Positions 42,343-48,632 of a stretch of DNA of 60,954 nt are shown here, one piece after another. Source of the DNA: a virus; the IMG/VR virus record IMGVR_UViG_3300017776_000012, positions 1-60,954 of that record; one strand, 5' to 3'. Below the pieces are notes generated by a model, which saw nothing but the letters and a program-made list of their open reading frames with translations, ran no database searches and was not told the DNA's origin. Numbering within the stretch: the stretch's first letter is position 1; each line of letters starts with the position of its first letter. Position numbers and translations under genes: made by a program.

Positions 42343-44826
42343 TCACGAAAAAAAGTATTCTGATGTTAACACATCATGAATATCTAAAGAACTCTTAGAA
42401 GGCGGATGAATTGTACAAGATTCCCAGTCATGTGTACCTGTTTTCTTTGCAGTAGTTTCTGCCAGTACAATAGCTGGGTTGTAATTATCATACATCTCTA
42501 CAAACGATTCCCTAATGTGCTTGTGCATCTTAGGTACATCGTTCGCATGACATCCAAATGAGTCATGAATCATAGAGAAAGAATCAATACCATCATTATA
42601 CATTCTATTAATGGTATCAAGCATATGGCTTGCATCAAGCGAATGAATAAAATTAGGGGCAATACCTGAAGTCATTTCAGATGTGCTTAACTTCGCGTCT
42701 TTCTCTGCAGGAATGGAAAAGACAACCAACTGAGCATCAACACGCAATCGAACCTTACGGTCTTCATAGTAATTGTGTTTAATGGTATTCCCAATTGGAG
42801 TCTCCCACTCTAGATAGTCATCAACCTTGTTTACCTGCTTAGCCAACTCCTTAGCCCATGCCATAAACTGGTAAGAGGCTGAGACTACTGAGGGAATAGC
42901 CTCGTTCATAAGAACAGTACCAATGTACTTAGCTGCCAATCCCTTCTTCTCCCCAGCCCAATCACAATGACCGTCTTCCTTTAAAGCTCTTACGCAACCA
43001 TGCAACGTTACACCATAGGCGTAAGTCATGCAAGGTCGCTTGGCGCACTTCCTGCTTACTCTTTCTTCTCTCCACGCTGAATGCCACTCGTCTTCTACCT
43101 TTGTAGATAGATACTTATTAGCAGCATCTGCAACCTCTGTATAGAGGTCACATGGTTCAGAAACAGGAATTAAATTTGTAGCTCTAGCTCCAACAGGATC
43201 TCTACCGATAGCTGACCAATGCTGGATACCATTACACGATCCATCCATTTGTACAGCAACGTAGTTCAATCCAGATTCATTATAATAATCTAACAATGAA
43301 GCTAACAATTGCCACTTCTTACGATCATCTCCTTGCTTTGCCCAGAATGTATTGTCAATGGGGTCTGCAGCAGAGGCTTTAAGATAGGCCTCGTTCTTGT
43401 TAAACCATTGTACACGCTCATCAAAAGAGAGTTTATCCTCGCCACACAAGTTAGCGATCTGGACCTTCATCCAGTATCGACCTTCTTGGGTGTAGGGCTT
43501 ACCCTCGGCAAAGCAACATAAAGCCTTGTCAAAGTCGGAGCCTTGAGGGCTAAGCATTTCTGTAGCAGTATAACATCTACCTCTAAAATCTACAGTGATT
43601 GGAAGATAGAATTGTTTAAAGTTAGCAAGATCCTTAGCCAAATCAAGGCGTTGAATCATACGTAACCTATCTGCCCAGAGCTTTGCCCACTCCTTGTGAG
43701 CGTTCTCTAACTGAGACAGGTGTTGAGCAAACTCTACAGTATACTTACCGTCTTCGTCTTTTGGTTCACCTTCGTAGTCTTGGAAAACAAAGTTGTCCTG
43801 AGAGTATCTAGGACAATCTGCTAGTTCTAAGTTACTGGTAAACACATGCTTCATGACTTCTAAGACATCAGCATTTACTTTATACTTGGTATTCTGCAAA
43901 GAGTTGATAGCCCGTACACTGGCATGAGACATTTGAGATAGACCAAATGAGTCATACCCCGGAGATGCAGGTCTGACGAACTTCATCTGCATGCCTGGAA
44001 CAATGTAGCCCCCCTCCCATCGACCATTCTTTTTGGTCCAAGGGTTAGGAGTGCAAATCATTGGAGCCCATTTGGGTCTTAACCATTGTCTGAATTTATG
44101 ATTATCTACCATATCAGAAACAATGTTAGGATTGACCTCAATGTATGAGGTTCGCTTCCTGCCGTCCCAATGCAAGATACGTTGAGCAAAGTAATTGCCC
44201 TCTCGTATGTCTTCATCTTTGACAGCATTGACGATACATTGCAACAAGGCTACACCAAACTGAAGCTTAACCTTCTTGGGCATAAAAGCCATAGTTGAAA
44301 CTTCTTTGATAAACCTATTGCGTTTCTTAGCAGTCCAGTTTTTAATAATTTTAGATCTATATCCCCAAATCTCTTTATGCTCGTCTCTTGCCTTGATGTA
44401 GTGCAAAAGCTGCCATGTCTGCTCAGCAATGTTTTGGGCTACAGTCTGTAGCTTAATACGATTACCTAACACAGAGACACCATGATCTCGTTTAGGGTAA
44501 GCAGAAGGGATGAGGCACTTAAAGGTGATAAGTGCTAAGTGTTCAGGGGTTAAGAATAAGGCTGGTACTTGCCAGCTAGTAAACTGTCGCATGCCTTCTA
44601 AGATGCTTACTTGCATCTCTTTAAAGGCTGGAATAAAGTAAGGACCATAATAATGAATGATCTCTTCTTCGGTAGTACGAAGCACTGAAGGGTCTTGAGA
44701 GATAGCTAATTCAGCTTCAGAAGCCGTAGACTCAAGGCCAGTAGTGCCCCAATACCTACGTAAGCCAGCTAATAGCATGTCTTCTTCTCTAGCTATTTCT
44801 AGTCCAATTAAGTATGTGTTATCCAA
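42343..44826 (-). CDS. T7-type single-subunit RNA polymerase (larger of two), 827 aa
   Basis: The catalytic set is complete: DFRGR (413-417), catalytic D528 in QMDGSCNGIQH, R592/K596/Y604 in SRKCAKRPCMTYAYG with T7 spacing, and D755 in MIHDSFG. The N-terminal domain (1-400) is present. The frame opens with TTG at 44826 (AGGAATCATAA upstream); the first ATG is 16 codons in, so the start is uncertain. The tRNA genes lie just upstream and the replication genes just downstream, so this enzyme is the likely transcriber of replication and late genes. Confidence 0.95.
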   Translation of the reverse strand: MDNTYLIGLEIAREEDMLLAGLRRYWGTTGLESTASEAELAISQDPSVLRTTEEEIIHYYGPYFIPAFKEMQVSILEGMRQFTSWQVPALFLTPEHLALITFKCLIPSAYPKRDHGVSVLGNRIKLQTVAQNIAEQTWQLLHYIKARDEHKEIWGYRSKIIKNWTAKKRNRFIKEVSTMAFMPKKVKLQFGVALLQCIVNAVKDEDIREGNYFAQRILHWDGRKRTSYIEVNPNIVSDMVDNHKFRQWLRPKWAPMICTPNPWTKKNGRWEGGYIVPGMQMKFVRPASPGYDSFGLSQMSHASVRAINSLQNTKYKVNADVLEVMKHVFTSNLELADCPRYSQDNFVFQDYEGEPKDEDGKYTVEFAQHLSQLENAHKEWAKLWADRLRMIQRLDLAKDLANFKQFYLPITVDFRGRCYTATEMLSPQGSDFDKALCCFAEGKPYTQEGRYWMKVQIANLCGEDKLSFDERVQWFNKNEAYLKASAADPIDNTFWAKQGDDRKKWQLLASLLDYYNESGLNYVAVQMDGSCNGIQHWSAIGRDPVGARATNLIPVSEPCDLYTEVADAANKYLSTKVEDEWHSAWREERVSRKCAKRPCMTYAYGVTLHGCVRALKEDGHCDWAGEKKGLAAKYIGTVLMNEAIPSVVSASYQFMAWAKELAKQVNKVDDYLEWETPIGNTIKHNYYEDRKVRLRVDAQLVVFSIPAEKDAKLSTSEMTSGIAPNFIHSLDASHMLDTINRMYNDGIDSFSMIHDSFGCHANDVPKMHKHIRESFVEMYDNYNPAIVLAETTAKKTGTHDWESCTIHPPSKSSLDIHDVLTSEYFFS

Positions 44827-44884
44827 TTATGATTCCTATGTATACCTAAGTTCCTTGCGACTGTAGTTGATACTAAGTGGTTAG

Positions 44885-44957
44885 TAGTCCCGATGGGATT
44901 CGAACCCATACTGGGAGGATTTTAAGTCCTCTGCCTCTGCCATTGGGCTACGGGACC
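44885..44957 (-). tRNA. tRNA-Leu(UAA) by anticodon, with short variable loop
   Basis: The minus strand folds as a cloverleaf: acceptor GGTCCCG with CGGGACT (one G-U pair), a 3-bp D stem, anticodon stem GAGGA/TCCTC with loop CTTAAAA (anticodon UAA), a 5-base variable loop and T arm ATGGG-TTCGAAT-CCCAT, then A73 and no encoded CCA. The anticodon reads UUA (Leu), but normal bacterial leucine tRNAs have a long variable arm, which this lacks, so its amino acid is uncertain. Confidence 0.85.
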
Positions 44958-44962
44958 TGAAA

Positions 44963-45036
44963 CGCTCTCGGCAAGACTCGAACTTGCAACCTACTGCTTA
45001 GAAGGCAGTTGCTCTATCCAATTGAGCTACGAAAGC
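44963..45036 (-). tRNA. tRNA-Arg(UCU)
   Basis: The minus strand gives acceptor GCTTTCG/CGAGAGC (one U-G pair), anticodon stem ACTGC/GCAGT with loop CTTCTAA (anticodon UCU, codon AGA), T arm GCAAG-TTCGAGT-CTTGC and discriminator G73; CCA is not encoded. AGA codons are common in this AT-rich genome, so the tRNA may help translation in a host that uses them rarely. Confidence 0.92.
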
Positions 45037-45045
45037 TAGAATCAA

Positions 45046-45273
45046 TCACTCATTTGTTGGAGCGGTTGACCATGAAACACAACACTGATTTACAAACTCA
45101 ATGTTTGGGACAGCAAACTCACGAGAGATCCATCCATCTCCCTCGCTGCGTCCGTCCATCTTAATGATGAATGCGTTTTGAATACGACGCACTGTAAAAT
45201 CATCATCAACAGACTTAAACTCTCCCATAAAATCTTGAACTTGCTCTAAACAACAGCTTTGGTTTTCACCCAT
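45046..45273 (-). CDS. Early hypothetical protein, 75 aa
   Basis: A soluble acidic protein with two CC pairs (SCCLEQ near the start, NQCCVSW near the end). It is the last early gene before the tRNAs. No domain was recognised. Confidence 0.65.
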   Translation of the reverse strand: MGENQSCCLEQVQDFMGEFKSVDDDFTVRRIQNAFIIKMDGRSEGDGWISREFAVPNIEFVNQCCVSWSTAPTNE

Positions 45274-45291
45274 AGTATTATTTCCTTGTAT

Positions 45292-45603
45292 TTAAACGAA
45301 GTACTCTTTAAGATCATCTGAAAGGGCATACCCGCATCCACAGCGGACCCAGATCCAAGTACCGTCATCTATCTCAATTATAGCATCTCTAGTTAAAGGG
45401 TGTGCTAACATTTTCTCAGCTAAATAAGAAGAAATAAGAAAATATTGCATAGGCTCAAAGTAATCGTCATCTTCAAGTTCAGGGTAATGGATTGTAACCC
45501 AAGGAACATCATCTTTCATCAGGTACTCACCAATAAGATTTGCACGGCAGTACACCTCTTGGTCTACCCGTTTTAGAAGCTGAGCCTCTTCATAACTATT
45601 CAT
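45292..45603 (-). CDS. Early hypothetical protein, 103 aa
   Basis: I start at the ATG at 45603, which overlaps the stop of the 41-aa gene; the longer frame to 45714 would overlay that gene. The product is acidic with PELEDDDYFEPMQYFLISSY and a late WVRCGCGYALSDD segment. No known domain. Confidence 0.65.
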   Translation of the reverse strand: MNSYEEAQLLKRVDQEVYCRANLIGEYLMKDDVPWVTIHYPELEDDDYFEPMQYFLISSYLAEKMLAHPLTRDAIIEIDDGTWIWVRCGCGYALSDDLKEYFV

Positions 45604-45721
45604 TATCATAAACTTCTTCCTCGATTTGTCGATCATACTCATCAAGGTGTTCTTGAACTGCGGATTGATCTGCTCGCATAACAGCTTCGACAAGATCTCT
45701 CCAGTATTCCTCATAATTCAC
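45596..45721 (-). CDS. Very small acidic early protein, 41 aa, GTG start
   Basis: A GTG with AAGGAATAAAAACC upstream opens NYEEYWRDLVEAVMRADQSA, followed by a very acidic end. It lies between two coupled genes and explains a stretch that would otherwise be a leader. Small acidic early proteins are typical anti-host candidates in phages; no direct evidence exists. Confidence 0.55.
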   Translation of the reverse strand: MNYEEYWRDLVEAVMRADQSAVQEHLDEYDRQIEEEVYDNE

Positions 45722-45845
45722 GGTTTTTATTCCTTTTTAAATATAATGCAATAAAACCTAAACTCATAAGTGATGAGTAAAGTCCTAAAGAATAGATGTG
45801 ATACTGTATTTCAGCATGATAATAAAACCAATAATACCAACTCAT
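45711..45845 (-). CDS. Small membrane protein, 44 aa
   Basis: MSWYYWFYYHAEIQYHIYSL is followed by a hydrophobic helix (about 21-37) and a basic end. GGGAGGACTA stands before the ATG, which overlaps the previous stop as TAATG. The strong ribosome site and fit support a real gene. Function is unknown. Confidence 0.6.
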   Translation of the reverse strand: MSWYYWFYYHAEIQYHIYSLGLYSSLMSLGFIALYLKRNKNREL

Positions 45846-46060
45846 TAGTCCTCCCTCGTCATGTCGCGCATTTTATCTTCATGTTCTTCTTTAAAGATTT
45901 TATATGTCTCATAAATGTAATGAAGACGTTCAATCATATGGGGAATATCCGTTGATCTTATTTTAGGTACAACTTCTTCGCCATAACAAAATCTAAAATC
46001 GCCACACGAACCATACTTAGCAGTTGATTCGTCCAATGTAATGTGATTAAATCGTATCAT
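45845..46060 (-). CDS. Early hypothetical protein, 71 aa
   Basis: Start at 46060, ATGA overlap with the DUF1281-like gene. A soluble charged protein with a helical IERLHYIYETYKIFKEEHED segment. No domain recognised. Confidence 0.65.
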   Translation of the reverse strand: MIRFNHITLDESTAKYGSCGDFRFCYGEEVVPKIRSTDIPHMIERLHYIYETYKIFKEEHEDKMRDMTRED

Positions 46061-46485
46061 TCTTCTGGCAACCAACCTGCAATTTGCATGCCGGGTTCCT
46101 TGTAGAACCATTCATTGAAATCAATGTTCCAATCATGTTCTTTAATACGTTCTATAATCTTATCATAAATAACATAAGGCGGATTCCATGCAGTATCATA
46201 ACTACCATCAAGATGAATCCACTCGTTATCATTAAACTCTTCGGTTGATGTAGCAAGAGCGTACTCTGTCATCTCCCACTTGCAGCCCCAAGCGTCACGC
46301 TGGGCTTCAATAGTAGAGAAACCAGTTTCATCTTCTTCAAAGTTACCCATAGGCGAGATCTTTTCGTATAAAAAACGATAAGAATCTTTCTGATTAGGAT
46401 CTTCTTCACAGTATGTAGCAAGAAAGTCTTCCATATCGGATTTATTGCCACTTATACTAACATCATTTTCACACCAGTTAGGCAT
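46057..46485 (-). CDS. DUF1281 / Api92-like protein, 142 aa
   Basis: The protein opens MPNWCENDVSISGNKSDMED, the hallmark 'MPNWC.N.v.i.G' of the DUF1281 (YubB/Api92-like, ferredoxin-fold) family, and contains AWGCKWE and a GSYDTAWNPP segment matching the family's 'WG.Kwd' and 'F.TaWsPP' motifs. Function is unknown; members are common in phages and plasmids. I prefer 46485 (GGAG upstream) to the ATG 14 codons earlier, because family members begin at MPNWC. Confidence 0.8.
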   Translation of the reverse strand: MPNWCENDVSISGNKSDMEDFLATYCEEDPNQKDSYRFLYEKISPMGNFEEDETGFSTIEAQRDAWGCKWEMTEYALATSTEEFNDNEWIHLDGSYDTAWNPPYVIYDKIIERIKEHDWNIDFNEWFYKEPGMQIAGWLPEE

Positions 46486-46530
46486 TTGTTCTCCATCTGC
46501 ACAATAGATTGCGCGGTTGTGGGACACAGA

Positions 46531-46977
46531 TCATTCTCCGTCAGTAGTCTTAAAGCTTTGATTGCAAGCATCTGCTTCTTGCTTTTCATGGCTTTTAAGC
46601 TGATCACGAAGATGAGTAATTACATCATTTCTTTCTTTAAGCTGACCTAGCAAGCCTTCTCGTTGGTTGACAAAACCTACAGCCATTGCAGTATGAAAAC
46701 CATCTTGACGAGAAGCGATGCAATTAATAATTCCAGTAATAAAATCATCAATCTTAGAACAACAATCTCGTTCCAGAGCTTCATTAACCTGATCAAGAAC
46801 TGGTTCAAGATCTACATGTGCAGCAATGTCACATGAAAGATCTTCTACAATACTATTACGAAGATCGTATTCACGATTGTCAAAGACATCTTCAGCAATA
46901 GTTTCAACATCCATTTGATCTTTAATTTTATCTACAAGATAATCAACTTCATAGTCATCAAACTCAACACTAGCCAT
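46531..46977 (-). CDS. Early hypothetical acidic protein, 148 aa
   Basis: Start at 46977 with ACAAGGAGAATCACG in front. The first 90 residues are very acidic and alpha-helical; a coiled-coil-prone LLGQLKERNDVITHLRDQLK lies near the end. No known domain. Such acidic early proteins often mimic DNA or bind host enzymes, but nothing specific is seen here. Confidence 0.75.
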   Translation of the reverse strand: MASVEFDDYEVDYLVDKIKDQMDVETIAEDVFDNREYDLRNSIVEDLSCDIAAHVDLEPVLDQVNEALERDCCSKIDDFITGIINCIASRQDGFHTAMAVGFVNQREGLLGQLKERNDVITHLRDQLKSHEKQEADACNQSFKTTDGE

Positions 46978-47251
46978 CGTGATTCTCCTTGTTAATTTCA
47001 AAGGTTTTAAAAGTTTTAGAGAAATCTAAAACAACATCATTTAAATCTTTATCTGAATTCTCTGTCCACTCACCGCCCCAGTCAAGAACTGTACCGTTCT
47101 CGTTGCAATGAAAGATCATAGTTTCAGGTTTATTGGTATCAAAAGCAAGAACCTTACTACAGAAAAAGTATTGTCCGTTAATAAGGTGTACTTCCTGCTG
47201 AATAGATCCCTCTTTAGTACACTCATAACAAAATGTATTGTGAGCAATCAT
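46970..47251 (-). CDS. Early hypothetical protein with CxxC, 93 aa
   Basis: MIAHNTFCYECTKEGSIQQE carries a CxxC pair, and the rest looks beta-rich (FHCNENGTVLDWGGEW). It overlaps both neighbours. A small metal-binding protein is possible. Confidence 0.7.
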   Translation of the reverse strand: MIAHNTFCYECTKEGSIQQEVHLINGQYFFCSKVLAFDTNKPETMIFHCNENGTVLDWGGEWTENSDKDLNDVVLDFSKTFKTFEINKENHDG

Positions 47252-47373
47252 CTTAGTTTAGCTCCATTGCCGGATCTGCTTGTCTTAGCTTTCCCGCGTT
47301 CTTTTGGGCCTAGCTTTGAGCGTCGAGGTTTTCCGGGTTTTACAGAACCAATAGATTTATTTTGTTTAGCCAT
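47248..47373 (-). CDS. Very small basic early protein, 41 aa
   Basis: MAKQNKSIGSVKPGKPRRSK is followed by more Lys, Arg and Gly. The gene is linked on both sides (TAATG upstream, ATGA downstream). Likely nucleic-acid binding by charge alone. Confidence 0.6.
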   Translation of the reverse strand: MAKQNKSIGSVKPGKPRRSKLGPKERGKAKTSRSGNGAKLR

Positions 47374-47561
47374 TAAAAGAAATCCTTGTATCTAGGGTGA
47401 TGCTTTAAGTCAGTCCATCTTTTCTTATCTACAATTCTTGGAACTCTTTTGCCTGTTAGGCGAGCTTTCTGTTTTGTAGTAGCAAAGTCTCTAGCTAGGT
47501 GATCAAGTCGTGCCATACGAATCATTTCACCTAAAGAAAAGTCCGAGTTTTCTTCGGTCAT
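47373..47561 (-). CDS. Small basic early protein, 62 aa
   Basis: An acidic start (MTEENSDFSLGEMIRMARLD) is followed by a basic half with TTKQKARLTGKRVPR. Its ATG sits next to the previous stop. No domain recognised. Confidence 0.65.
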   Translation of the reverse strand: MTEENSDFSLGEMIRMARLDHLARDFATTKQKARLTGKRVPRIVDKKRWTDLKHHPRYKDFF

Positions 47562-47693
47562 TTAGCTATCCTTATCTTCTTCAAACACTACTAAAGATGA
47601 GTCATTAGTTACATCGTCCCAAGGTGGTTCGATATAATAATCCTCACATTGAATATCATCCAACGGTAAATTAGGCTTCGGGGTCAAAGTCAT
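47562..47693 (-). CDS. Very small acidic early protein, 43 aa
   Basis: MTLTPKPNLPLDDIQCEDYY begins an acidic peptide ending FEEDKDS. It overlaps the end of the 58-aa gene and ends immediately before the next ATG. The packing supports translation; function unknown. Confidence 0.55.
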   Translation of the reverse strand: MTLTPKPNLPLDDIQCEDYYIEPPWDDVTNDSSLVVFEEDKDS

Positions 47694-47847
47694 ACCATTC
47701 TGTCAGCCAGTCGGGCTGCCCTTCTTCGTCGTCGAGATGATTATAATACCACTGTGTGGCCTCTTCGTCTACGTCTCCTTCGAGATCATAGACTTCTTCG
47801 TTCTTTTCCTCGTTGTCTTCAGGATCAGGATCACATGTACAAATCAT
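47671..47847 (-). CDS. Small very acidic early protein, 58 aa
   Basis: Start at 47847, with GGAGG well placed; the longer frame to 47958 overlays the previous gene and is rejected. MICTCDPDPEDNEEKNEEVY begins a protein that is acidic throughout. DNA mimicry is possible for such proteins, but no specific match exists. Confidence 0.65.
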   Translation of the reverse strand: MICTCDPDPEDNEEKNEEVYDLEGDVDEEATQWYYNHLDDEEGQPDWLTEWYDFDPEA

Positions 47848-48205
47848 TGATATCCTCCGGTACATTAGCATCATTAATACGGGATAAAGCCATACCAATA
47901 TCTTCAACTGTAACATCAACAGTTTCACCTGTGTCATCTGTCCGGAAGAGTACGGCATTGCCTACCAAGTGTGGAAAGATCTGAGATACAAAAGCGGCAT
48001 AAAAGTTAGGAGCTTTGCCGGTAAAAAGACCTTCATCGTCCATCCACATGGTTACTGTGTCGTAATTATCGTCTTCTGGGTTATTGTTCTTAACTCCAAC
48101 AATAGTGCCGCAATCGCAATCGACTGCTGCGTTAAAATCTTTGTAGTCATTTACATTAATAACTTCAAGATTACCAGATACGGGAATAAAAAGTGCTTTA
48201 GCCAT
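47831..48205 (-). CDS. DUF3846-like early protein, 124 aa
   Basis: MAKALFIPVSGNLEVINVND, then VTMWMDDEGLFTGKAPNFYA and LVGNAVLFRTDDTGE, follow the DUF3846 pattern (a small beta protein with 'vN..g......N..A..l......ivG..v'). Function is unknown. An ATG five codons upstream (48220) is possible. The promoter-like palindrome lies just upstream at 48231-48242. Confidence 0.65.
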   Translation of the reverse strand: MAKALFIPVSGNLEVINVNDYKDFNAAVDCDCGTIVGVKNNNPEDDNYDTVTMWMDDEGLFTGKAPNFYAAFVSQIFPHLVGNAVLFRTDDTGETVDVTVEDIGMALSRINDANVPEDINDLYM

Positions 48206-48230
48206 TAGTTTTACTTTCATTCTGGAAAAG

Positions 48231-48254
48231 CTAGTCTCTAGTGATAGTGACTAG
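48231..48254 (-). promoter_or_regulatory. Candidate phage promoter: ACTAG-rich palindrome with GTGATAGTG
   Basis: The minus strand reads CTAGTCACTATCACTAGAGACTAG. It contains ACTAGAGACTAG (48231-48242), one base different from the 12-mer at 27031 and 52893, and CACTATCAC (48241-48249), shared with two other gaps. It lies between a terminator and the first gene of a run leading to the larger RNA polymerase. Confidence 0.5.
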
Positions 48255-48286
48255 AAAAATGTAGATATACATTATCTCTACATATG

Positions 48287-48331
48287 AAAAAAAAAATGGG
48301 CTATCCTAGGATAATTCCTAGGACAGCCCAT
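48287..48331 (-). terminator. Strong rho-independent terminator
   Basis: A 15-base stem (ATGGGCTGTCCTAGG with CCTAGGATAGCCCAT, one G-U pair) and a 6-base loop are followed by ten Us on the minus strand. It ends the transcript of the small RNA polymerase block. Confidence 0.92.
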
Positions 48332-48347
48332 ATACGAAGTTAAATTA

Positions 48348-48533
48348 TTAGTTTACGATATTTGAGATAAACTCATTATCGTTTGCATTCTGTTCTTTGG
48401 CTTCAATAGCATCGAGACGATCTTGAGCCATCTTACGCTTTTCTTCACTAGTATTGATCATAGCGACAATATTAGTCAAGATCACTTTACCTTCAGAACC
48501 TTCCAAATGATTATAGTTTTTAGGTTGTGCCAT
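48348..48533 (-). CDS. Small protein after the small RNA polymerase, 61 aa
   Basis: Start at 48533 with AAAGGAAAG upstream. MAQPKNYNHLEGSEGKVILT is followed by a helical, acidic half. It is flanked by hairpins on both sides, giving it its own RNA segment. Function unknown. Confidence 0.75.
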   Translation of the reverse strand: MAQPKNYNHLEGSEGKVILTNIVAMINTSEEKRKMAQDRLDAIEAKEQNANDNEFISNIVN

Positions 48534-48556
48534 TTTCTTTCCTTTATAGTTTATGA

Positions 48557-48598
48557 CAAACAAATAAACAAACAAACAAAACGATCGGGACACCGATC
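48557..48598 (-). terminator. Hairpin and T-rich tail after the small RNA polymerase
   Basis: Minus strand GATCGG-TGTC-CCGATC (48583-48598) is followed by a TTTTGTTTGTTTG repeat (the AAAC-type simple repeat on the plus strand, 48557-48582). It probably acts as a partial terminator or processing site between the polymerase and the 61-aa gene. Confidence 0.6.
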
Positions 48599-48632
48599 TG
48601 TCGAGCGAAGCGAGTGGGGACAAGGTGTAATG

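Noticed and set aside
45292-45714. 140-aa version of the early gene ending at 45292
   Set aside because: The extra 37 residues overlay a GTG-started 41-aa frame with better ribosome site and coupling; the start at 45603 fits the operon.
48557-48582. AAAC-type simple repeat as a microsatellite or CRISPR-like array
   Set aside because: It is a short imperfect run of A and C that forms the T-rich tail of a hairpin; no spacers or regular units.
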